DNA of 9,219 nucleotides from Phycisphaerae bacterium (GCA_022842805.1 JALHOX010000175.1:1-9219); one strand, 5' to 3'; numbered from the stretch's first letter, positions 1 to 6,757 are shown. A program made the numbers and translations. The notes: generated from the sequence alone by a model not told the origin.

Positions 1-1267
1 GGAACGCGGTAACACGGCGCTCGAGCTGAACGGCGCTCAGAGCCGTCTGCTGACCTTCGGCACGAACGGCGACGAATACACGCGCCTGGGCGGGACGACC
101 TCGGGCAATCTGCAACTGCGCGGCGGCGGCGTGAGCAATCCGCTGACCGTCAATCTGCTGGGCGCGGGCACCGGCGGACAACTCGACCTCTATCGCACCA
201 CCGGACAACTGGGCGCGCGCATGAATGGCGGCACCAGCACCACCGGCGGCGCAGTGATCGTTTTCAACGAGGCGGCGCAGCAGACGATCGACCTCAACGG
301 CGATGAATCCAGCGGCGGCGGCTCGATCACGCTGCGCGACGGCGCCGCCGATCGCCTGATTCTCGACGCCGACGCCAATCGGATGCAGTTCTTCGCCGGC
401 TCGATCGAGTCGCTCCGCATCAGCGGTAACGGCGGCGACAACGCCAGCGTGATCGACATGCGCAACAGCGCCGAGATCACGACGATCGAGCTTGACGCGG
501 ACGAGAGCGACAAGGGAATCATCCGCGTTCGCAGCGCTACGGGCGGCGGCGGGGTCACGATCGACGGCGGCGAAACCAGCGGCGCGGGCGGACAGATGCT
601 GGTCTACAACACCGCCGGCGACAACACGGTCGAGATCGACGGCGACAACGGCAGCGGCAACTCGTTTCTGTCGCTGCGTCGCGCGGGCGGCGCGACCGCG
701 ATCGGCATGAGCAGCTCGGAGGGCGGCAACGGCGCCGACATCAGCCTCTACAACGCCGCCGGCCAGCTCGCGATTCAGATCGACACGAACTTCAACAACG
801 GCGCGAACAGCCGCATCATCGTGGACGAGCTTCAGATCGCGGGCGGTAGCGACCTCTCCGAACAGTTTGATATCGCGAGTGCGTCGGGCGAGCCGCAGCC
901 GGGGATGGTGGTCTGCATCGACCCCGCCAATCCGGGCAAGCTCATCGTCAGCAGCAAGGCCAACGATCGCACTGTCGCCGGCGTCATCAGCGGCGCGGGC
1001 GGCGTGAAGCCGGGCATGTACATGGGGCAGGCCGGCACCGCCGCCGACGGCAAGTCGCCCGTGGCGCTGACGGGCCGCGTCTACTGCTTCGTGGATGCCT
1101 CCAACGGTCCGATCCAGCCCGGCGATCTGCTCACCACCTCCGCCACCCCCGGCCACGCGATGAAGGTCAGCGACCACGGCGCGGCGCAAGGCGCGATCAT
1201 CGGCAAGGCGATGTCGAGCCTGGAAAGCGGCCAGGGCCTCGTGCTCGTGCTGGTCAACCTGCAGTAA
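1..1267 (+). CDS. Beta-solenoid repeat exoprotein with conserved C-terminal domain, 5'-truncated
   Basis: The reading frame is open from nt 2 to the TAA at 1265-1267, so the gene begins upstream of the window; a GTG at 131 is an internal codon. The 421 visible residues have two parts. The first about 283 are Gly/Asp/Asn-rich repeats of roughly 20-25 residues with the pattern T-[IV]-x-[IL]-D-G-...-G-G-x-[IL]-x-[LV]-..-A-G, as expected of a beta-solenoid or tail-fibre-like shaft. From 851 on, about 138 residues form a non-repetitive domain rich in conserved-looking motifs (PGMVVCIDP, RTVAGVISGAG, VALTGRVYC, PGDLLTTS, PGHAMKV, ending LVLVLVNLQ). I have seen this kind of domain end other bacterial repeat proteins, and it distantly recalls the autoproteolytic C-terminal domains of phage tail proteins, but no catalytic residue can be named. 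It leads the secreted-protein gene cluster. Surface location is inferred; the signal peptide would lie outside the window. Confidence 0.85.
   Translation, partial: ERGNTALELNGAQSRLLTFGTNGDEYTRLGGTTSGNLQLRGGGVSNPLTVNLLGAGTGGQLDLYRTTGQLGARMNGGTSTTGGAVIVFNEAAQQTIDLNGDESSGGGSITLRDGAADRLILDADANRMQFFAGSIESLRISGNGGDNASVIDMRNSAEITTIELDADESDKGIIRVRSATGGGGVTIDGGETSGAGGQMLVYNTAGDNTVEIDGDNGSGNSFLSLRRAGGATAIGMSSSEGGNGADISLYNAAGQLAIQIDTNFNNGANSRIIVDELQIAGGSDLSEQFDIASASGEPQPGMVVCIDPANPGKLIVSSKANDRTVAGVISGAGGVKPGMYMGQAGTAADGKSPVALTGRVYCFVDASNGPIQPGDLLTTSATPGHAMKVSDHGAAQGAIIGKAMSSLESGQGLVLVLVNLQ
2..850 (+). repeat. Tandem degenerate protein repeats (about 12 units) encoding the solenoid shaft
   Basis: About twelve degenerate units of roughly 20-25 codons can be laid out by eye. 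Examples are TIDLNGDESSGGGSITL, TVEIDGDNGSGNSFLSL and AIGMSSSEGGNGADISL, each followed by a short turn such as R/YNAAGQ. Hydrophobic residues alternate with D-G or G-G turns, which is the usual sign of stacked beta strands. The units differ too much at the DNA level to be a recent tandem duplication. Unit borders are approximate; the third to last clear units keep the D-[GA]-[DE]-x turn, while some units near 370-410 have lost it. Confidence 0.75.
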
Positions 1268-1285
1268 TCGGTCGAGCGGTGAGGC

Positions 1286-1291
1286 AAGGAG
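1286..1291 (+). promoter_or_regulatory. Ribosome binding site AAGGAG deciding the protease start
   Basis: AAGGAG lies 8 nt before the ATG at 1300. It falls inside the longer reading frame that opens with a GTG at 1279, so the ATG at 1300 is preferred. That ATG also puts the basic KLLKH segment directly at the protein's N-terminus, as a signal peptide needs. Confidence 0.8.
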
Positions 1292-1299
1292 TTTTGACG

Positions 1300-2220
1300 A
1301 TGAAACTGCTCAAGCACATTGCCGCGATGACCTTGGCGCTCGGCGCAGGCGCGACCGCGCTGGCCGACGCCTACACGACCGAAAGCCGGCTCTGGCCCGG
1401 CGGCGTTGTGCCCTACGTCTACGCCGACGATTTCATTCAGGAAAACGTCGTGCCGGTCGAGGCCGCGATGGCGGTGTGGGAAGCGGCGACCAACGTGACG
1501 TTTGTGCCGCGGACCAACCAGGCCGATTACGTCGTGATTCGAAACGCCGGCGAAGGCAACGGCAGCAGCTCGCCCTATATCGGGCGTGAGGGCGGCGGGC
1601 AGACGCTGTACATCCGCGACCTGATCTACACCTGGACGCCGACTGCGTACACCTACGGCCTGGCGCACGAGTGGGGCCATGTGCTGGGTCTGCACCACAC
1701 GCATCAGCGCGCCGACCGCAACGGCTTTGTGACGATCTACAACAGCCGCATCGTCGAAGGTCGCGAGGGCAATTTCTCGCTGGTCTCGAGCGCACTGGGC
1801 TATCCGCGCGGCCGCATGGATTACGACTCGGTCATGTCCTACGGGCAGTGCATCTTTTCCACCTGCGACGATTGCGGTGCGGATGCTGAGAACTGCCGCG
1901 TGATTGAGATCAACGATCCGGCCGACGCGGCGACCTGGCAGGTGCCGATGGGCCAGCGCGATCACCTGAGCGAGTTCGACGTCTGGACGGTGCTCTTTAT
2001 GTACCCGCTGGCGAACTGGCGGTTTCTGGAATTGAACTACCCGGGCAGCTCGCAATCGGGCACGTTTCACAATCCGTATCAGACCTTCGCGAACGCCGCG
2101 GAGCTGGCGCCGGACAACATCGTGCTGTGGATGCAGCCCGCGACCTATGAGCAGCCGCCGGCGGCGATCACGACGCGGATGCTGCTCCGCGCTCCGCATG
2201 GCGGCGTCTTAATCCGCTGA
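1300..2220 (+). CDS. Secreted astacin-family (M12A-like) zinc metalloprotease
   Basis: This 306-residue protein is a probable secreted endopeptidase. Residues 1-22 are a signal peptide (basic start, hydrophobic core, ALA cleavage site). The astacin domain opens at LWPGGVVPYV (31-40). The zinc motif at 123-141, HEWGHVLGLHH then THQRADRN, follows the astacin pattern HExxHxxGxxHxxxRxDRD: zinc ligands H123, H127, H133 and catalytic E124. The Met-turn is SVMSY (M179), with Y181 at the place of the astacin zinc-binding Tyr. GQRDHLSEFD (218-227) matches the end of the family domain. Two usual residues differ: Glu after the third His is Thr, and the last Asp is Asn. There is no room for a pro-region with the FxGD aspartate switch. 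Residues 254-306 form an extra tail resembling the first rung of a beta-helix and similar to the end of the next protein. Upstream gap is 32 nt; co-transcription is likely. Confidence 0.9.
   Translation: MKLLKHIAAMTLALGAGATALADAYTTESRLWPGGVVPYVYADDFIQENVVPVEAAMAVWEAATNVTFVPRTNQADYVVIRNAGEGNGSSSPYIGREGGGQTLYIRDLIYTWTPTAYTYGLAHEWGHVLGLHHTHQRADRNGFVTIYNSRIVEGREGNFSLVSSALGYPRGRMDYDSVMSYGQCIFSTCDDCGADAENCRVIEINDPADAATWQVPMGQRDHLSEFDVWTVLFMYPLANWRFLELNYPGSSQSGTFHNPYQTFANAAELAPDNIVLWMQPATYEQPPAAITTRMLLRAPHGGVLIR
2116..2217 (+). other. C-terminal tail module, copy 1 (astacin residues 273-306)
   Basis: The segment N-IVLWMQPATYEQ...R...GGVLIR lies after the end of the astacin domain. Together with the preceding GTFHNPYQTFANAAELA (from nt 2059) it has the form of the first coil of a right-handed beta-helix (F-x-NP-Y-x-T-...-A, then x-P-x-T-Y-x-E). 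It resembles copy 2 at 3523-3627: with one gap, about 10 of 34 positions are identical, including P-x-T-Y and the terminal L-I-R. Confidence 0.5.
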
Positions 2221-2249
2221 CGCCCCGATACCGCGAGTCGACAAGACCT

Positions 2250-2253
2250 GGAG
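2250..2253 (+). promoter_or_regulatory. Ribosome binding site GGAG deciding the second protease start
   Basis: GGAG abuts an ATG at 2254 with no spacer, which would not allow initiation there, but it is 9 nt before the ATG at 2263. The start at 2263 is therefore chosen. Confidence 0.7.
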
Positions 2254-2262
2254 ATGAGCAAC

Positions 2263-3630
2263 ATGAAATATGCGACGAAGACTAAGACGACCCTGCGACT
2301 TGTGATGGCGATGGCGGTCGGCTTTGCGACGGCGACGGCCGCCGCCGCCACCTTCCGCGTCGAAATCGACTTCATGGGCGACCCTGGCGACGGCCACGAC
2401 CATCAGCCCGATCAGATCGTTCTCGATGCGGTGATTCAGATGTTCGCATGTCAGGGCCATACGCTGATCCTCGACCTGGATGATCAGATCCCGCATGTGA
2501 ACACGCTGATCGGCGATCCGACCGCGGATTGCAGTAACTTCTGGAACTACACCGGCGCCACCAACACGTACCGCTCGCTGCGAAATACGTGGTTTGATCG
2601 AGAGGGCGTGGACGGCTGGCACTATTGCATCTTCGCCCATCAATATGCGACCGACGCGGATCCGGCGAATTCGGGGAGCGGCTGCAACGCGACGAACAGC
2701 TCGGGCCGGGCGAATGGCGGCGACGCCTTCATCGTCACTCTGGGCGGCGCTCCGTGGGCCGGACAGGAAGGCACGCAGTTCGCACAGGCGGGGACGCTGG
2801 CACACGAGTTGGGCCACAACCTGGGCCTCTCTCACTGCGGCACGGCAAACTGCGCCAGCAACAGCTTCGACGGCACCGCGACGTGGGTCGGGCCGCAGGT
2901 GCCCAACATGCCCAGCGTGATGTCCTACAACTACCAGACGTCGGGCGTGCGGACGCAGTTGATCGCCAACGGCCTCGCTTTCGACGAAGCGCTCTTCAAA
3001 GAGCTCGATTATTCGCACGGCCGCATGTGCAGTTGGAACGAGAACAACCTGAATGAAACGCGCGGCACGGTGATGATGCCCGTCGATTACAACTGCGACA
3101 ACGACACGCAGGACAGCGGCGTCGTGCAGGACGTGAACTATGGCGGCGGCGGAATCGGCGCGGCCGCACCATGGTGCGGCGTCGGAAACGCCAATCTCAC
3201 CAACGTCAACGACTACAACGAATGGGCCAATCTCTCGGACGGCGCCGCGCTGGTGGCGAACGGCACGCGCGGCGAAGCCGTCGCCCTTGCGACGCTCGAC
3301 GCCCGCGAACGCGAACTCGACAAGACCCCCTGCATCACCGGCGACGAGGTGGCCCGCATCGAGGCGGAGCTGGGCATTCGCGGCGGCGGTCCGACGCTCG
3401 AGGTCGAAACCTGCATCTCGGGCGAGAACGTCTACATCGGCCCGGGAAGCCCCCTCTTCGACTTCGGCATCTGCAACCTGCCGAAGATCTCGGTCGAATC
3501 GGCCCAGGCCGATTCGCCTTCGAACAGCGTCTACTTCTTCACGCCGACCACGTATGACGAAGCCAACGGCCTGCTGCTGAACAAGCGCGGGAAGTACTTC
3601 TGCAAGACCGGCGCGGCTCTCATCCGCTAA
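2263..3630 (+). CDS. Secreted metzincin-type zinc metalloprotease, Cys-rich
   Basis: The 455-residue protein starts with a signal peptide (MKYATKTKTTLRLVMAMAVG core, Ala-rich end near residue 29). The zinc site is HELGHNLGLSH (H181, E182, H185, H191) and the Met-turn is SVMSY (M220), 35 residues after H185, so it is a metzincin. Upstream motifs EIDFMGDPGDGHDH, HYCIFAHQY and GGDAFIVTLGG, and the downstream segments DYSHGRMCSWNENNLNE and VNDYNEWANL, resemble a bacterial and archaeal family of secreted proteases with HELGHNLGL.HGG sites; here the residue after the third ligand is Cys and the GG is lost. It is not astacin-like: there is no xxxRxDRD extension. Thirteen Cys residues suggest disulfides outside the cell. 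The last 35 residues resemble the end of the upstream astacin. Substrate unknown. The gap to the upstream gene is 42 nt. Confidence 0.88.
   Translation: MKYATKTKTTLRLVMAMAVGFATATAAAATFRVEIDFMGDPGDGHDHQPDQIVLDAVIQMFACQGHTLILDLDDQIPHVNTLIGDPTADCSNFWNYTGATNTYRSLRNTWFDREGVDGWHYCIFAHQYATDADPANSGSGCNATNSSGRANGGDAFIVTLGGAPWAGQEGTQFAQAGTLAHELGHNLGLSHCGTANCASNSFDGTATWVGPQVPNMPSVMSYNYQTSGVRTQLIANGLAFDEALFKELDYSHGRMCSWNENNLNETRGTVMMPVDYNCDNDTQDSGVVQDVNYGGGGIGAAAPWCGVGNANLTNVNDYNEWANLSDGAALVANGTRGEAVALATLDARERELDKTPCITGDEVARIEAELGIRGGGPTLEVETCISGENVYIGPGSPLFDFGICNLPKISVESAQADSPSNSVYFFTPTTYDEANGLLLNKRGKYFCKTGAALIR
3523..3627 (+). other. C-terminal tail module, copy 2 (second metzincin residues 421-455)
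   Basis: N-SVYFFTPTTYDEANG...R...TGAALIR ends the second protease and pairs with copy 1 at 2116-2217. The match was made by eye on the protein and is weak at the DNA level, so it may be an old shared module or convergent beta-strand structure. Both copies stop exactly at L-I-R followed by the stop codon. Confidence 0.45.
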
Positions 3631-3644
3631 CCCCTGAAACTGTC

Positions 3645-3663
3645 GCGCGGCCTCGCGCCGCGC
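3645..3663 (+). other. GC-rich intercistronic hairpin before the dockerin gene
   Basis: GCGCGGC (3645-3651) and GCCGCGC (3657-3663) form a perfect 7-bp stem with a 5-nt loop in the 47-nt gap. No T-run follows, so it is not a classic intrinsic terminator. An alternative 5-bp pairing, CCTCG (3651-3655) with CGAGG (3664-3668), would instead cover most of the ribosome binding site. Confidence 0.45.
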
Positions 3664-3664
3664 C

Positions 3665-3670
3665 GAGGAG
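3665..3670 (+). promoter_or_regulatory. Ribosome binding site GAGGAG
   Basis: GAGGAG lies 7 nt before the ATG at 3678 and supports that start. Its first four bases can pair with 3651-3655 in a competing fold of the hairpin just upstream. Confidence 0.75.
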
Positions 3671-3677
3671 ACTGATC

Positions 3678-4118
3678 ATGCGTTCACGTTCACGAAAACT
3701 CGCGACGGGTCTGCCCATCGCCGGCCTGCTCGCCGCGACCGCACTGGGCAGCGGCTACGACTGTCCGATCCTGACCGCTGCCGCCGACTCGAATTCGGGC
3801 AATGCGGGCACGATCCAGAACGTCGGCCAGGTGCTCATCGGCCGCGCCACCAGCCGCGTCGACGGCATCACCATGCACGCCGGCGTCATCCCCTGCTACG
3901 TCTTCGGCGGCGGCGGCGGCAGCTCATTGGGCGATATGAATTGCGACGGATTCGTCACGGTCGGCGACATCGGGCCCTTCGTTCTGGCGCTCACCGATCC
4001 CGCCGGCTACGCGCTGCAGTACCCCGAGTGCGACATCAACAACGGCGACATCAATATGGACGGCTTCGTCACCGTCGGCGACATCGGCGCATTCGTGGCT
4101 TTGCTGACGGGCTTCTAA
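3678..4118 (+). CDS. Small secreted protein with planctomycete-type dockerin pair
   Basis: The 146-residue product has an N-terminal signal peptide (RSRSRK, then a hydrophobic stretch to about residue 24). A short beta-rich middle (about 38-76, including VGQVLIGRATSR and HAGVIPCYV) follows, then a Gly linker (77-81) and a type-I-dockerin-like pair. Calcium loop 1 is D86-x-N88-x-D90-G-x-x-x-x-x-D97 and loop 2 is D124-x-N126-x-D128-G-x-x-x-x-x-D135. Both loops continue GFVTVGDIG.FV and are separated by a LALTDPAGY...YPECDI link typical of planctomycete exported proteins. In known systems dockerins bind cohesin domains; no cohesin is visible here, and the partner is unknown. The protein lacks any enzymatic domain, so an anchoring, scaffolding or small surface role is inferred. 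It ends the cluster, 47 nt after the second protease. Confidence 0.88.
   Translation: MRSRSRKLATGLPIAGLLAATALGSGYDCPILTAAADSNSGNAGTIQNVGQVLIGRATSRVDGITMHAGVIPCYVFGGGGGSSLGDMNCDGFVTVGDIGPFVLALTDPAGYALQYPECDINNGDINMDGFVTVGDIGAFVALLTGF
3945..4097 (+). repeat. Internal duplication encoding the two dockerin calcium loops
   Basis: Positions 3945-3983 and 4059-4097 encode DGFVTVGDIGPFV and DGFVTVGDIGAFV. The DNA copies differ by only a few bases, mostly at third codon positions, so the duplication looks fairly young or is held by strong selection. Confidence 0.85.
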
Positions 4119-4256
4119 ACCGACGAGCGCCCCGACCGACAGCCCGGGGTACGCCGCGTCAGGCGTATCGACGTAGCGAGGCGCGCGACATGCATCTCGA
4201 TGTCGCGCGTCTCCTCTTACTTCCCCCTCTGCCGACGACCGCGAAACGCCCGGCTC
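4119..4256. other. Non-coding spacer between convergent units
   Basis: 138 bp separate the stop of the dockerin gene from the stop of the GH94 gene. Apart from the 14-bp hairpin at 4178-4213 there is a weak pairing of CCCCG (4130-4134) with CGGGG (4145-4149). I see no gene here. Confidence 0.7.
4178..4213. terminator. Probable transcription terminator hairpin between convergent genes
   Basis: Arms 4178-4191 and 4200-4213 (GAGGCGCGCGACAT / ATGTCGCGCGTCTC) pair over 14 bp with one G-T wobble around an 8-nt loop. It is the strongest inverted repeat in the window and sits between convergent genes, where it could end transcripts from either side. On the + strand it is followed by CTCTTACTTCC, pyrimidine-rich but not a clean T-run; on the - strand no T-run follows. 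Function as a terminator is therefore likely but not proven. Confidence 0.6.
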
Positions 4257-6728
4257 CTAAGAGCAGACGACCCGCACACGATGGACCGCGCCCGCCTGCT
4301 TCGGCATCGGCACGATCGCCGTCGGCAGCGCCTTGCCATCCAACTCCACTGAGACCGCGCCCGCCGCGCCGCCGCGCACGATCTCGATCTCGTAGCGACA
4401 TCCCATCCAGGGCCGCACGACGCGTGCCCCGCTCCAAGCCGGCGGCAGGCACGGGTCGATCCTCAATCCGTCGAACGTCGGGCGCACGCCCAGCACGCTC
4501 TCCGCGATGACGCGATGCAGCCACTGCGCGGAGCCGGTGTACCAGGTCCAGCCCGCCCGGCCATAGAGCGGCGACTCCGGCCCATCGACATTGCCCGGCA
4601 GCACATAAGGCTCCGCCCAATATCGCTCGGGATCCTTGTTGGCCGGATTCATGGCGTTCAAGAGCGCGCCCACCGTCTCGGTGTCGCGCATCTTTGCCGC
4701 CGCCGCGATGGCCCAGGTTGCCGCGTGCGAATAGACGCCGCCGTTTTCGCGCAGACCGGGCGCGTAGCGCGTGATGTAACCGATCGTTTCGGTCGGCACG
4801 TCATACGCCGGCGATAGCAGGAGCGCCCCCACCTCGCGCACCAGGTGTTGCTTCGCCGCGGCCCAGCATTGCCGCATGCGATCGGCGGGCGCGATGTCGT
4901 TCAAAATCGCCCAGGTCTGGGCGTTCAGGAAGATCCGCCCGACGCGGTTGGCCGCCGAGCCGATCTTGGAGCCGTCGTCGAGCGTCGCGCGCCAATACCA
5001 CTCGCCGTCCCAGCCGTGCGTGTTGATCGTCTCGACGAGTTTGGCGTGGCGCGATTCATAGGCCTTGGCCGTATCAGCGGCCAGCGCCGCCGTGAATCCG
5101 CTCTTTTCCAGCAAAGCCCGCACGTCGCCGGCAGCGCCGCTCGCCCGGCGACAGACCTCCGCCCAATCACGCAGCAAGCCTGCGAGGAAGTGCGCCAGCC
5201 AGATCGACTCGCCGCGCTCCTTCAACCCGCACGCGCTCAGTCCGTCGTTCCAATCGCCGGCGCCGATGAACGGCAGACCGCGTGCGCTCGTCCGCGAGAA
5301 GACCCGCTCAAACGCCCGCCGGATGTGCTCGTGCAACGGCCGCGCCGTCGTGTCGTCGAGGAAGGGCGACTCCTGCGCCAGAATGGCGAAATCGTGCGTC
5401 TCGCGCAGGTAGTTGATCGTGACGAACGACAGCCACAGCAGGTCGTCGGTCATCTTGGTGATGTGCCCCTGCTCCGAGAGCGGGTGCCACCAGTGATAGA
5501 CCGAGCCATCGGCGAACTGATGCTCGGCGTGCAGCTTGATCTGCGCCCGCGTCCGGGCCGGGTCGATCGTCAGCCACACCTGCGAATCTTGCAGTTGATC
5601 GCGGAAGCCGTATGCCCCGCTCTGCTGGTAATACCCCGCCCGGCCCCAAATGCGGGCCGAAATCGCCTGATAGCGCACCCAGTCATTGCCGACGGCGTTG
5701 AGCGACGCATCGGGCGTCTCGAAGCGATGGGAGTTCAGCAGGCCGTCCCACATCGCCCCCACTCGCTTGAGCCCCGCGCCGCGCTCCTCGCGCAATCCGT
5801 CTTTCAAAAGCGCCAGCGTTGCATCGCGTGAGTTGTCGACCGCCAGCGCGTACGAAAACTGGATCTCCTCGCCCGGCTTCAGCGTGATTTCGCTCCGCAG
5901 GGCAGCGACTGCGTCGTAGTGTCGCCCAAACAGCGAACGCCACTCGGCCGCTTGCAGCGCCGCGGGGCGCGCCACATCGCCATAGCGCCCGAAAAACTCC
6001 GTCTTGTCGCCCTCTGCCGACTGAACCGGCAACGTCCCGCCGAACGCGGCCACATACGGAAACGTCGTGTTCCAATGGCCGTGGTCTCGATTGGGCACAT
6101 CCCACATCAGGCCGCGCGCGACGACCGCAGCGGCGCTGGACACATACTCGGTCTCGATGAACAACTTGTGAAACTCGCGCCGCGGCGACGGCGTCGTGCC
6201 GCAGTTCCACTCGATGTAGGGCGTCACCTGCAAGCGGCACGCCCGATGGCGGGTGTTGCGCAGCTTCACCTTCCAGTGCTCGATGGCGCGGTCCGCGTCG
6301 GCGTACAGCGTCCACTCCGCCAGGATGTCGTCGCAGCCCGACAAAAACGTGGTGAACCCGAGCCCATGCCGGCACTCGAACTGCTGATACTGCGGAAACG
6401 TGGGGGCCGGCGCGACCGACCAGGTGGCGCCCGACTCCGCATCGCGGATGTAGAGATACCGCCCGAAAGCGTCGTGAGTGAACTCCTGCTGCCAGCGTGT
6501 GAGCACCGCCAGCTGCGAGTTGTCGATCCAGCAGAAGCCGCTGCCCGTCTGGCTTACGGCCAGCCCGAAGCGCGGATTGGACATGATGTTCACCCACGGC
6601 CGCGGCGTGCGATAGTCGTGAATGAGATAGCTGCGACCGTCAGCGCTGAATCGGCCGTAGCGGTCTCGGCGCGACTGATCGTCGCTGCCCGACGCCGGCC
6701 GGCTGGCATACCCATCGGAAGTGGACAA
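4257..6728 (-). CDS. GH94 family glycoside phosphorylase (beta-glucoside oligosaccharide)
   Basis: The 823-residue enzyme belongs to glycoside hydrolase family 94, which reversibly splits beta-linked disaccharides or oligosaccharides with phosphate to give an alpha-sugar 1-phosphate. Residues 23-52 (DRYGRFSADGRSY, then TPRPWVNIMSNPRFG) are the family N-terminal beta-domain start. The helical catalytic core carries QQSGAYGFRDQLQD (368-381), HWWHP (412-416), GDWNDG (491-496, with the general acid Asp), ENGGVYSHAATW (661-672) and GWTWYTGSAQW (726-736, phosphate site region). LGVRPTFDGLRIDPCLP is the usual C-terminal beta-sandwich entry. Length fits cellobiose and diacetylchitobiose phosphorylases. 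No signal peptide: cytoplasmic. All expected core motifs are intact. The start is TTG (6726-6728): a TAG lies five codons upstream, a ribosome binding site is correctly spaced, and the first Met is at residue 49, inside conserved sequence. The acceptor sugar cannot be set by eye; cellobiose, cellobionate or another beta-glucoside are candidates. Confidence 0.93.
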   Translation of the reverse strand: MSTSDGYASRPASGSDDQSRRDRYGRFSADGRSYLIHDYRTPRPWVNIMSNPRFGLAVSQTGSGFCWIDNSQLAVLTRWQQEFTHDAFGRYLYIRDAESGATWSVAPAPTFPQYQQFECRHGLGFTTFLSGCDDILAEWTLYADADRAIEHWKVKLRNTRHRACRLQVTPYIEWNCGTTPSPRREFHKLFIETEYVSSAAAVVARGLMWDVPNRDHGHWNTTFPYVAAFGGTLPVQSAEGDKTEFFGRYGDVARPAALQAAEWRSLFGRHYDAVAALRSEITLKPGEEIQFSYALAVDNSRDATLALLKDGLREERGAGLKRVGAMWDGLLNSHRFETPDASLNAVGNDWVRYQAISARIWGRAGYYQQSGAYGFRDQLQDSQVWLTIDPARTRAQIKLHAEHQFADGSVYHWWHPLSEQGHITKMTDDLLWLSFVTINYLRETHDFAILAQESPFLDDTTARPLHEHIRRAFERVFSRTSARGLPFIGAGDWNDGLSACGLKERGESIWLAHFLAGLLRDWAEVCRRASGAAGDVRALLEKSGFTAALAADTAKAYESRHAKLVETINTHGWDGEWYWRATLDDGSKIGSAANRVGRIFLNAQTWAILNDIAPADRMRQCWAAAKQHLVREVGALLLSPAYDVPTETIGYITRYAPGLRENGGVYSHAATWAIAAAAKMRDTETVGALLNAMNPANKDPERYWAEPYVLPGNVDGPESPLYGRAGWTWYTGSAQWLHRVIAESVLGVRPTFDGLRIDPCLPPAWSGARVVRPWMGCRYEIEIVRGGAAGAVSVELDGKALPTAIVPMPKQAGAVHRVRVVCS

Positions 6729-6737
6729 AAGATTCTG

Positions 6738-6742
6738 CCTCT
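6738..6742 (-). promoter_or_regulatory. Ribosome binding site AGAGG for the TTG-started GH94 gene
   Basis: On the - strand AGAGG lies 9 nt before the TTG at 6728-6726. It is the only purine-rich match close by and supports the unusual start. Confidence 0.55.
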
Positions 6743-6757
6743 AAGGGTTTTTTGCGT

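Noticed and set aside
131..133. GTG as the start of the solenoid gene
   Set aside because: The same frame is open to nt 2 and the upstream residues carry the same repeat pattern, so the gene starts outside the window.
2..850. CRISPR array or recent DNA tandem repeat
   Set aside because: The periodicity is in the protein only; the DNA units are too divergent and are continuously coding.
1081..2199. Long - strand ORF opposite the astacin gene
   Set aside because: Arg/His/Val-rich translation with no recognisable motif; it is the shadow of a high-GC gene with full family motifs on the + strand.
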